This document shows, one piece after another, positions 33,539 to 40,300 of a stretch of DNA of 40,380 nucleotides (positions are counted from its first letter, which is position 1; every line of letters starts with the position of its first letter). The notes below the pieces were generated by a model. It was not told the DNA's origin. It worked only from the letters and a program-made list of their open reading frames with translations, and did not search any database. Position numbers and translations under genes: made by a program. Source of the DNA: Planctomycetota bacterium (GTDB lineage Bacteria; Planctomycetota; UBA1135; UBA2386); assembly GCA_016795295.1 (NCBI GenBank), contig JAEUHP010000268.1, forward strand, positions 1 through 40,380. The letters run 5' to 3'.

Positions 33539-34843
33539 ATGACAACTGCACTGATCGGGAAGGTGGGTGCGTCGCTGGACAAGGCGCACGTTGCCGTGGT
33601 GACCAAGGCTGGGCTCGGCGGCTTCGTCGCCGGGCTCGTCCAGGCTGGCCACGAAGTTCGGGAAGTCGCAGATTGGAAAGACCTTGCGAACCAGGAACTC
33701 GGCCTGGACCTGGTCTTCTGCGACGACGAGGCTGCTGCGGAACAGCCAGCGGACCTGCCACTGCCGACGGTCGTCGTCAGTGATCGAATTCTCGCCAACG
33801 GTCAGGCCGTCGGCCTGCCCAGCCATGGCCAGGACGCTGCGCTGGCGGCGGTGCTGCAGATGGGCTGTGCGTTGCGCGAGGCGGTTGGTCGGGCACGCGA
33901 ACTGGAACAGATTGCGGGGAGCGTGCGCAGCGGTTCGGCGCTGGCGGGCAGGAGCGCGTTGCACCGCAGGTTGTGCAGCGTCGTGAGCCGAGCGGCCGAC
34001 AGCGACGCCACGGTGTTGGTGGAAGGCCCTGCCGGCGCCGGCAAGTCCTTGGTGGCGCGCGTCGTGCATTGCAAGAGCCGTCGCGGCGTTCGCCCGCTGG
34101 TTACGCTCGATTGCGCCACGGCCGATGCCGATGCGGTGGCCAAGGCCATCGAGGACAGCCGCAACACCACGTTGGTGCTCGAGAGCATCGACCGTCTGAC
34201 GCCACCGGCTCAGTCGATCCTGGTGAAGCACCTGAAGGAGCGTTCCCAGGCCGCGAAACTGCCACAGCCACGCTTGATCGCGACCACCTCGGCACACCTG
34301 CCCGAACTGGTGGCGCGCGGATCGTTCCGCGAAGATCTCTACTACCGCCTGAACGCCTTCCCGATGGTGGTGCCGGCCCTGCGCGAGCGCCCCGAAGACG
34401 TGCAGCCGATCGCCGAGGCGATCCTGGCGCTCGGTGCCGCCCAAAGCGGCCGGGCGGTCTCGGTGTTCACGCCCGCCGCGGTCATGTTGCTGGAATCGAT
34501 GCCTTGGCCGGGCAATGCCGCCCAGCTCGCCTCGGTGGTTCGCCAGGCTCAGATCCAGGCCGGTGGGCAGGCCATCGACCGCGACCACCTGGTCCCGCCG
34601 CCCATGATGCCGGGCAGCGGCACGCACTCGGCGCCGTCGGGGGCGGGGCGTCCGGTGGGTGCTGCGGAGCACGTGGAACCAACGGAGGATTCGATTCGGC
34701 CCTTCGAGCAGGAAGAGCAGATCTTGCTGACGCGGGCGCTCCGCGCCACCAAGGGCAATGTGCGACGCGCCGCCCAGCTGCTGGGCATCGGTCGAGCGAC
34801 CCTCTACCGCAAGATCCAGCAGTACCGCTTGCGGCTGCACTGA
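33539..34843 (+). CDS. NtrC-like AAA+ regulator lacking GAFTGA
   Basis: A 434-residue protein. Residues 1-120 look like a degenerate receiver domain (HVAVVTKAGLGGFVAGL, later LDLVFCDDEA with a possible Asp62) missing the first acidic pair and the conserved Lys. The AAA+ domain has Walker A GPAGAGKS at 163-170, SFREDLYYRLN near 262-272 and LRERPEDVQP. However, the segment that should carry ELFGH and GAFTGA, the loop that contacts sigma-54, is missing. Walker B reads LVLESID instead of LFLDEI, so the Asp-Glu pair is lost. A Fis-type helix-turn-helix ends the protein (NVRRAAQLLGIGRATLYRKI). It is probably a DNA-binding regulator independent of sigma-54. Confidence 0.82.
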   Translation: MTTALIGKVGASLDKAHVAVVTKAGLGGFVAGLVQAGHEVREVADWKDLANQELGLDLVFCDDEAAAEQPADLPLPTVVVSDRILANGQAVGLPSHGQDAALAAVLQMGCALREAVGRARELEQIAGSVRSGSALAGRSALHRRLCSVVSRAADSDATVLVEGPAGAGKSLVARVVHCKSRRGVRPLVTLDCATADADAVAKAIEDSRNTTLVLESIDRLTPPAQSILVKHLKERSQAAKLPQPRLIATTSAHLPELVARGSFREDLYYRLNAFPMVVPALRERPEDVQPIAEAILALGAAQSGRAVSVFTPAAVMLLESMPWPGNAAQLASVVRQAQIQAGGQAIDRDHLVPPPMMPGSGTHSAPSGAGRPVGAAEHVEPTEDSIRPFEQEEQILLTRALRATKGNVRRAAQLLGIGRATLYRKIQQYRLRLH

Positions 34844-34943
34844 GCTGGCCGCTTCATCCTGCGGGCGGTCGGCGCGAGCCGAGCGCGGCGGAGAGATGGC
34901 GCCCGGGACTTGCATCCAGAGCCCGGCGTGGTAGCGAGACGCC

Positions 34944-35582
34944 ATGGTTGCCGTCCCGATCCTGTTCGCCGACGAGCACCTGGTGGTGGTCGACAAGCCA
35001 GCGTTCACCCTGGTGGTGCCCGCTCCCGGCCGGAACGGCCGAACCGTGGTCGACCTGGTCGCGGAGCAACTCGGCCGGTCCGTGTTCGCGGTGCACCGTC
35101 TGGACGAAGAAACCACTGGCTTGCTGATCCTGGCGCTCGATGCCGCCGCCAAGTCCGGCCTCGAGCGGCTGTTTCGCGACCATGCGATCGAACGCGACTA
35201 CCTGGCGCTGGCCAGCGCCGCGCCGTCCCCCCCCGCTGGACGCATCGAGTCCCAGCTGCGGGAGGACGCGGCGGGCGTGGTGCGGGTGGTGCCGAGGGGC
35301 GGGGAACGCGCGGTCACCCATTACGAAACCCTGGCGCGCCGCGGCCGGTGCGCGCTGGTCCGCTGCCGGCTGGAGACCGGACGCCGCAACCAGATCCGTG
35401 CGCACTTTGCAGCGCTGGGTTGCGCCTTGGCCGGCGACCGGAAGTATGGATTTCGCGCCCGCCCGGGTGAGAAGTTCCAGCGGGTGATGCTGCATTCTTG
35501 GTCCCTGGGGTTTCGCCACCCGGTGTTGGGCACCGAAGTGCGGCTGCGGTCCTTGCCCGCCGAGGCGGCGCTGCGGCCCTGA
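34944..35582 (+). CDS. RluA-family RNA pseudouridine synthase
   Basis: A 212-residue single-domain enzyme. Motif I is FADEHLVVVDKPA at the N-terminus and motif II is AVHRLDEETTGLLI with catalytic Asp54. Later segments IERDYLAL, VTHYETLARR and LETGRRNQIRAHFAALG are characteristic of the RluA subfamily. No S4 domain is present. It converts a uridine of rRNA or tRNA into pseudouridine; the target cannot be told from this sequence. It sits between the NtrC-like protein and the histidine kinase, all on the + strand. Confidence 0.92.
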   Translation: MVAVPILFADEHLVVVDKPAFTLVVPAPGRNGRTVVDLVAEQLGRSVFAVHRLDEETTGLLILALDAAAKSGLERLFRDHAIERDYLALASAAPSPPAGRIESQLREDAAGVVRVVPRGGERAVTHYETLARRGRCALVRCRLETGRRNQIRAHFAALGCALAGDRKYGFRARPGEKFQRVMLHSWSLGFRHPVLGTEVRLRSLPAEAALRP

Positions 35583-35698
35583 GCGAACCGCCGCGCGCGG
35601 CCCGCGGTGGCGGCGCCGTCCTGGCCGTCGGTGAAGCGGATGCTGCCTTCGCATCGGTGTTTCGCTACACTCCCGGGGCAGTGCCAGTGCCCATTCGC

Positions 35699-37054
35699 AT
35701 GACGCAGGAAACCCTGTTCGGTTTCCTGACCAGCACGAAGCTGCCCGTGGTGTCGAGTCTGGCGGGTGTGATCCGCTGGATCTCGCTGGGGCTCGGCGTT
35801 GCCGCAGCGGTCCAAGGCACGGTGTGTTGGGTGCTGTTCGAGGATGGCTTCTGGGCCGCTCACTTGCCGTGGTCGGGTGCGTTGCCGGCGCTCGCCTCCT
35901 GCCCGCAATTCCTGGCGGCTTGGTGGCGCTGGCGGCAGGGTCGCCTGCAGCCAGCGGCCACTTGGCTGTTCACCGCATTGTTCACGCTGACGATCCTGGC
36001 GAACTGGCCGCGCGGCGCGTTCGGCGTGTCGTGGTACCTGCACCCGGTCCTGGCGTTGTTGGCCACCATCGGTTTGGGCGTGATCCCGGGGCTGTTGCTG
36101 ACGACGGCAAGCGTGATGGCGCTGTTGGCGGCGGCCGCGTTCGGCCCGAGCACCGAGCTGGCCACGCTGATCGGTGATGAGGCGCTGTGGGTGCATGCGG
36201 CGAGTCTCGCCAGTCTGACGTTGGCCTCGGCGCTGGCGGGAGCGATCACCAACCGGCTGGTGTTCCAGGCTCTGCTCACGGCCGAGGCGCAGCGCCGCAA
36301 GAACCTCGAATCGAGTCGGGCTCTGCGCTACCGCGAGAAGCTCCTGCGGCATGCACTACGCGTCGAGACCATCGGCGACCTCGCGGGCATGGTCTGCCAC
36401 CAGCTGCGCAATTCGTTCCAGGTGCTGCAGGGCCATGTTTCGCTCGGCGAACTCGCCGACGATGCCGAGCGCAAGCACCGGCTGCAGCTGATCGAGCGGA
36501 CGCTCGACGAGACGCGGCCGCTGCTCGACCAGTTGATGGTGATGGCGCACCCGGAGGAGGGCACCGCGACGCAGTGTGACCTGCGCCCGATCCTGCGCAA
36601 CTTCCACGAGCAGGCACGGCTCGTGTTGCCGAAGTCGATCGACGTTGCGTGTCTGTTGCCCGAAGAGCCCCTGCCCGTGTTGCTGAACCCCCGCGGTTTG
36701 GTCCACGTGCTGTGGAACCTGACCATCAACGCCCGTCAGGCGATGCAGGCTGGTGGGCGGATCGTTTTCCGCGCCGGGGGCGATCCCGAGCACGTCTGGT
36801 TCGAGGTGAGCGACAGTGGCTCAGGCATCCCGAAGGAACTGCGCGAGCGCATCTTCGACCCCTACTTCACGACCAAGCCGCCGGGGCAGGGCACTGGACT
36901 GGGGTTGACCGCGGTCGCCCGCTTCGCGCGCAGCAGCAACGGTTCGATCCAGCTCCAGAGCGAGCTTGGCAAGGGCACGACGTTCCGGCTGACTTTCCCT
37001 CGTGCCGCCCACGCGATGGCGTGGTCGGCAGCCCGCGCGTCGGATTCGGCCTAG
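35699..37054 (+). CDS. Membrane sensor histidine kinase
   Basis: The 451-residue product from the ATG at 35699 (GTG 35681 is an in-frame alternative) has about five membrane helices in the first 185 residues, without a sizeable outer domain. The kinase core has His234 in the H-box (GDLAGMVCHQLRNSF), the N-box WNLTINARQAM with Asn340 and Asn344, the G1 box DSGSGIP, the F box FDPYFTTKPP and G2 GTGLGL. It is of the NtrB-like type. No receiver-type partner is adjacent; the NtrC-like protein two genes upstream has only a degenerate receiver. A nested hairpin starts at the stop codon. Confidence 0.92.
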   Translation: MTQETLFGFLTSTKLPVVSSLAGVIRWISLGLGVAAAVQGTVCWVLFEDGFWAAHLPWSGALPALASCPQFLAAWWRWRQGRLQPAATWLFTALFTLTILANWPRGAFGVSWYLHPVLALLATIGLGVIPGLLLTTASVMALLAAAAFGPSTELATLIGDEALWVHAASLASLTLASALAGAITNRLVFQALLTAEAQRRKNLESSRALRYREKLLRHALRVETIGDLAGMVCHQLRNSFQVLQGHVSLGELADDAERKHRLQLIERTLDETRPLLDQLMVMAHPEEGTATQCDLRPILRNFHEQARLVLPKSIDVACLLPEEPLPVLLNPRGLVHVLWNLTINARQAMQAGGRIVFRAGGDPEHVWFEVSDSGSGIPKELRERIFDPYFTTKPPGQGTGLGLTAVARFARSSNGSIQLQSELGKGTTFRLTFPRAAHAMAWSAARASDSA

Positions 37055-37106
37055 GCCGAGCCCAGCGCGCCGTCCTGGCTGGCGGTTCGCCAGCCGGTGG
37101 CTCGGC
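37055..37106. terminator. Nested hairpin between convergent kinase gene and cyaY
   Basis: An 8-base outer stem (GCCGAGCC 37055-37062 with GGCTCGGC 37099-37106) encloses a perfect 8-base inner hairpin (GGCTGGCG 37077-37084, loop GTT, CGCCAGCC 37088-37095). It begins right after the kinase stop and lies between convergent genes. There is no T-run, so it may act as a bidirectional transcript end or RNA-stabilising structure and not as a classical terminator. Confidence 0.5.
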
Positions 37107-37148
37107 GCTGGCCGGCAGGCGCCGCGGTACGCGCAACGTGGCCGGTGC

Positions 37149-37508
37149 TCACCCAGGCAGGCAAACTGCCCGACCCAGGCGGCGTGAGACGATCTCACCG
37201 AGGATGGTGTGCAGTTTGCCGCGCCCCTTGGTGTCGATCCAGGCCTTTTGCGCTGCGTCGTATACGAAGTGCCAGGCCGAGGCGCCTTCCGCCAGCCAGA
37301 TCTGATGCGCGGCTGCTTGGCGGTTTGCGATGCAGATGCTGTTCGAGGAAAACCGGATGCGCAGCACCCCGCCGGCGAGATCCGCCTCGAGTTCGTCCGG
37401 GTCGAAGGCGTCGAGGGCGGCTTGGAGCGCGTGGAGGCACGCGTCGGCTTGGGCGAGAAACTGCTGGTCCGCGGAAGTGGTCAAGAGTGCTGCTCCGGAG
37501 GGGCGCAT
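37149..37508 (-). CDS. cyaY: CyaY/frataxin-like iron-binding protein
   Basis: The ATG at 37508 gives 119 residues, the usual length for the family. The sequence follows the bacterial frataxin fold: an acidic helix (LQAALDAFDPDELEADL), then strands AGGVLRIRFSSNSICIAN, the conserved NRQAAAHQIWLA and WHFVYDAAQKAWID, then a last helix. Frataxins bind iron through the acidic ridge and modulate iron-sulfur cluster assembly by the cysteine desulfurase complex. No other isc gene is in the window. CyaY is found mainly in Proteobacteria and mitochondria, so its presence here is notable. Confidence 0.88.
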   Translation of the reverse strand: MRPSGAALLTTSADQQFLAQADACLHALQAALDAFDPDELEADLAGGVLRIRFSSNSICIANRQAAAHQIWLAEGASAWHFVYDAAQKAWIDTKGRGKLHTILGEIVSRRLGRAVCLPG

Positions 37509-37721
37509 GATGCGCCACCCAACGGCGTGGCACCAGAGGCGGCTTGCCTCAGCCCGGAATGCGTAGGGGCGTAAAGTGGTGGGCGACGCCGTGTTCCGGA
37601 TGGGGCGGAGGGGTGGTGGGTCCAGAGTCGGAAGGCTAGCTGTACGGCCCCTCTGCGAAGCTTCGACGCGGGCAACTCGGTCCACACTTGCCAGCAGAAA
37701 AACCTGTCGGGGGGCTTGCAG

Positions 37722-37764
37722 AAAAAAGAGTGGCCGACGATCCTCTCCCTGGATCGTCGGCCAC
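37722..37764 (-). terminator. Strong intrinsic terminator on the - strand
   Basis: A perfect 14-base stem (37730-37743 with 37751-37764) encloses a 7-base loop. Read on the - strand it is followed directly by TCTTTTTTC (37721-37729 region), the T-run of a factor-independent terminator. On the + strand no T-run follows, so orientation is unambiguous. It ends transcripts coming from the moxR side, or the candidate small RNA described separately, before cyaY. Confidence 0.9.
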
Positions 37765-37877
37765 AGCTAGCGGTCCCGGTCGCGCCAAGTTTGCCCTCTC
37801 GATCAGCCCTGCACCCACCTCTCTTGCGAAGTTGCGGGTGCAGGACCGCGCGGCCGGGACCGCTCGTCCCATGCACT
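37722..37877 (-). ncRNA. Candidate structured small RNA between moxR and cyaY
   Basis: Between moxR and cyaY lies a stretch with no credible gene but strong RNA structure. Arms 37854-37864 and 37769-37779 pair perfectly over 11 bases. After one mismatch on the - strand, 5 more pairs follow (37848-37852 with 37781-37785). An inner hairpin of 9 pairs (37836-37844 with 37808-37816) has a 19-base loop, and one side carries a 22-base bulge. The intrinsic terminator follows within 5 bases. With the promoter-like element at 37885-37909, the transcript would be about 155 bases. It does not match SRP, 6S or tmRNA as far as I can see. It could instead be a 3' UTR of moxR. Confidence 0.5.
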
Positions 37878-37884
37878 CTTAGTA

Positions 37885-37909
37885 GACGTTGAGGGGGACA
37901 AAACTTTCC
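37885..37909 (-). promoter_or_regulatory. Candidate ECF-type promoter of the small RNA
   Basis: On the - strand GGAAA (37905-37909) and CGTC (37885-37888) are separated by 16 bases, an ECF-like arrangement similar to the element before the sigma operon at 30258. Two A-tracts lie upstream within an 18-base tandem duplication, in the position of an UP element. The match is short and unproven. Confidence 0.3.
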
Positions 37910-37916
37910 GCGACTG

Positions 37917-37952
37917 CTGAGTTTTTTGGCGCGCCTGAGTTTTTTGGCGCGC
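37917..37952. repeat. Perfect 18-base tandem duplication with A/T-tract
   Basis: Two adjacent identical copies of ctgagttttttggcgcgc lie at 37917-37934 and 37935-37952. Each includes a six-base T-tract (A-tract on the - strand) and a GGCGCGC core. They sit directly upstream of the candidate small RNA promoter. Confidence 0.95.
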
Positions 37953-38046
37953 CGCTGCCGGAAACACAGGCGGCGGGCCGCATGCTCCGTTCGGTGCTGG
38001 GAACTCTGGCGGCTCGGCCAGCGAACCATTCGCGAATTCGCGAAAC

Positions 38047-39045
38047 TCAGGCGTTGGCGCGGCGTTGTGCAGTGTTTGCCCAGGTGGGCAGCAAGTCGCC
38101 GACCGCCACCCGCTCGGCTTCGGCCTCGAAGCCCAGCAACACGCGATGCTGGAGCGCGGGCAGCAGGCAGGCATCAAGGTCTGCTTGCACCACCGCGGGG
38201 CGGCCCGCGAGCAGGGCGCGCGCCTTGGCACCCAACACGATTGCCTGTCCTGCGCGGGCGCTCGCGCCGTAGCGCACGAACCGTCGCGTGCGTTCGTCGG
38301 CGTTGGTTTGGTCCGGGTGCGTGGCCAGGACCAGCTCCGCAACGAAGCGCAGCAGGTGGCTGCCACACAGCACGTGGCGCACCAGCTGCTGCAGTTCGGC
38401 CAGTTCCGCGGCGCTCAGCTGCACGGAGCTCTCGGCCGCCGGCTCGCCGGTGGTGGCGGCCAAGATCTTCGTCATCGCCGTCACGTCGGGGGTGCGCACG
38501 TCGAGCCGGAACAAGAAGCGGTCGAGCTGGGCCTCGGGCAACGGGAACGTGCCTTCGAGTTCGATCGGGTTCTGCGTCGCCACCACATGGAACGGTTCGG
38601 GCAAGCGGTGGGTGGTGCCGGCCACGGTGACCGAGTGCTCTTGCATCGCCTCGAGCAGCGCGGATTGGGTCTTCGGCGAAGCTCGGTTGATCTCGTCGGC
38701 GAGCACCAGGCCGGCGAACAGCGGGCCGCGTTGGAAGCGGAACGACCGCTGGCCGCCGGCTTCGTCGATCACCTGGGTGCCGGTCACGTCGCTGGGCATC
38801 AGGTCCGGTGTGAACTGGATGCGTGCGAACTCCAGACCCAGGCCACGGCCGAGGGCGCGCACCAAGCGCGTCTTGCCGAGGCCCGGCAGGCCTTCGAGCA
38901 GCACGTGGCCGCCGGCGAGCATCGCCACCAGCAGATCCTCGACCAGCTGCGGCTGGCCGATCACTTGACGACTCAGCTCGGTGCGCAACGCGGCGACCTT
39001 GGTCAGCAGTTCGCGGGCGCGAGTTTCGATCGGATCGGTGGCCAT
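38047..39045 (-). CDS. MoxR-family AAA+ ATPase
   Basis: The ATG at 39045 gives 332 residues; the open frame continues upstream but there it is antisense to the TPR gene. Walker A is GLPGLGKT at 52-59, Walker B LVLADEIN at 113-120, sensor 1 VATQNP, followed by the family segments QLDRFLFRLDV and VRYGASARAGQA. MoxR ATPases act as chaperones that load or activate VWA-domain partners. Normally a DUF58 gene and BatA-like genes follow; none is adjacent here, although two VWA membrane genes lie about 33 kb away in this window. Confidence 0.93.
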   Translation of the reverse strand: MATDPIETRARELLTKVAALRTELSRQVIGQPQLVEDLLVAMLAGGHVLLEGLPGLGKTRLVRALGRGLGLEFARIQFTPDLMPSDVTGTQVIDEAGGQRSFRFQRGPLFAGLVLADEINRASPKTQSALLEAMQEHSVTVAGTTHRLPEPFHVVATQNPIELEGTFPLPEAQLDRFLFRLDVRTPDVTAMTKILAATTGEPAAESSVQLSAAELAELQQLVRHVLCGSHLLRFVAELVLATHPDQTNADERTRRFVRYGASARAGQAIVLGAKARALLAGRPAVVQADLDACLLPALQHRVLLGFEAEAERVAVGDLLPTWANTAQRRANA

Positions 39046-39065
39046 CGTCGGGGCAGTTGCGCGGC

Positions 39066-39094
39066 GCCGGGAACGGCGGCGCGCGGTTCCCGGC
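39066..39094. promoter_or_regulatory. Inverted repeat between divergent moxR and TPR gene
   Basis: Perfect 9-base arms GCCGGGAAC (39066-39074) and GTTCCCGGC (39086-39094) are separated by 11 bases within the 93-base divergent intergenic region. The spacing, about two helical turns centre to centre, suits a dimeric DNA-binding regulator that would act on both genes. No regulator gene is adjacent. Confidence 0.4.
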
Positions 39095-39138
39095 AAGCGT
39101 AGCTTGGCGCTGCGGGCAGGCCAGACGATGATGCGCGG

Positions 39139-40275
39139 ATGCGTTCGTTCGCTCCCTTCGCCATGGCACTGGCTCTGGCCGCCTGCTCGAGCGTGCCGCC
39201 GCGGCCGGTGGCAGCCGACGCCGAAAGCCTGCCGCAGCGGCTGGTCGATGCCCCCTCTGCCGCCCGCCGGGACGAGCTGATCCGCACCGCGATCGCCGCC
39301 CTGCTGGAACGGCGGTATGCCGAGGCCGAGCGCGACGCGGTCACCGCGCTGGCGATCGACCCCAGGGCGCCGCGGGCCCTCGCAGTGCGCGGCATGGCGG
39401 TCTTGCAGCGGGCCCGGCGCACCGAACCACCCGATCTGCAGCTCGCCGAGGCCGGGGAGACCGACGCGGTGCTGGCGGCGCAACTGGCTCCGGCCGATGC
39501 GTTCGTCGGGTGGTTGCACGCGGCGTTGCTCGCGGAAACCGGCCACCTCAGCGCGGCAGCCGCAGCGGCCGATGCGGCCCTGGAGCGCTGCGCGGCGGCA
39601 CCACCGGCCGAACGCGCCGCCCTGCTCGGCATCGCCGGCACCTACCGGTACGAACTCGGCGAAGAACGGGCAGCGCTGCCGCTGTTGCAGGCGTACACCG
39701 GGCTGCGGCCGGGCGATGCCACGGCCCACTACCGCATCGGCGCCTGCCTGTTGCGCATCGCCCAGGTGCCGACGGGGCCCCGCGGGCCGCTGGTGGCACA
39801 ACAGCAAGCCGAAGCCGCGGCGGCGGCCTTCGAGCGCAGTGTGCAGCTGGCGCCGCAGGACCTCGATGCGGCACTCGCCATCGGTACGGCCTGGTTGCGC
39901 GCCGCCGAGCTGGCCGGCGAACGCAAGGACGACGCCGTTCGCGATCGGCACCGTGCTGCGGCCGTCCAGCTGTACCAGCGGCTGGCTGCGGAGTGGCCGC
40001 AGGCGGCCGAGCCGTGTTTTCGGCTGGGCATCGCCGCCGAGGCGGCGTTGGACCGCCCGGCGGCGCGTGCCGCCTATGCCGCGGCGCTCGAGCGGGATGC
40101 CGAACACCTGGGTGCGCTGCTGAACCTGGCCAACCTGGCGCTGGCCGACGACGACCGATCGTCTGCGGCAGGCCTGCTGCAGCGGGCCCTGGCGGTGCCG
40201 GCGGAACGTTCGGATCTGCGCGACGCGGAGCGCAAGCGTATCGCGGAACGCCTGCGCAACCTCACCGTGCGGTGA
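39139..40275 (+). CDS. TPR-repeat lipoprotein
   Basis: A 378-residue protein with a lipoprotein signal (ALAAC, Cys16). The rest is a series of helical repeats matching TPR spacing, for example RRYAEAERDAVTALAIDPRAP, AAAAFERSVQLAPQDLDAAL and ARAAYAAALERDAEHLGAL, with Ala-rich helices. Such lipoproteins act as scaffolds for complexes at the outer membrane or cell envelope. It is divergent from moxR and shares with it a 93-base intergenic region containing a dyad, so joint regulation is possible. Ala content is very high compared with other genes here. Confidence 0.85.
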   Translation: MRSFAPFAMALALAACSSVPPRPVAADAESLPQRLVDAPSAARRDELIRTAIAALLERRYAEAERDAVTALAIDPRAPRALAVRGMAVLQRARRTEPPDLQLAEAGETDAVLAAQLAPADAFVGWLHAALLAETGHLSAAAAAADAALERCAAAPPAERAALLGIAGTYRYELGEERAALPLLQAYTGLRPGDATAHYRIGACLLRIAQVPTGPRGPLVAQQQAEAAAAAFERSVQLAPQDLDAALAIGTAWLRAAELAGERKDDAVRDRHRAAAVQLYQRLAAEWPQAAEPCFRLGIAAEAALDRPAARAAYAAALERDAEHLGALLNLANLALADDDRSSAAGLLQRALAVPAERSDLRDAERKRIAERLRNLTVR

Positions 40276-40289
40276 GCCCCTCACGGGGC
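40276..40289. terminator. Short hairpin between convergent TPR gene and fabI
   Basis: GCCCC (40276-40280) and GGGGC (40285-40289) form a 5-base stem with a 4-base loop directly after the TPR gene stop. It lacks a T-run and is weak, but its place between convergent genes suits a shared transcript end. Confidence 0.3.
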
Positions 40290-40300
40290 GAAGCCGCTGC

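Larger units (their letters stand above)
37509..38046. other. 538-base interval between cyaY and moxR
   Basis: No protein gene is supported here. From left to right the interval holds about 210 bases upstream of cyaY without a clear promoter, the intrinsic terminator, the candidate structured RNA, its promoter-like element, an 18-base tandem duplication and about 95 bases of moxR 3' flank. Open frames crossing it, such as 37636-37872 on the - strand, have no family character and run through the RNA stems. Confidence 0.75.

Noticed and set aside
31641..33761. Antisense open frame of 706 codons
   Set aside because: It overlaps the RseB-like gene and two further + strand genes and reads as Arg/Ala/Pro-rich shadow sequence.
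37769..37864. SRP RNA, 6S RNA or tmRNA as identity for the structured region
   Set aside because: The conserved SRP loop bases, the 6S central bubble arrangement and the tmRNA tRNA-like end were not found by eye; left unassigned.
37636..37872. Open frame of 78 codons through the structured RNA region
   Set aside because: It passes through the paired arms and the intrinsic terminator, so the base pattern is explained by RNA structure; no family resemblance.
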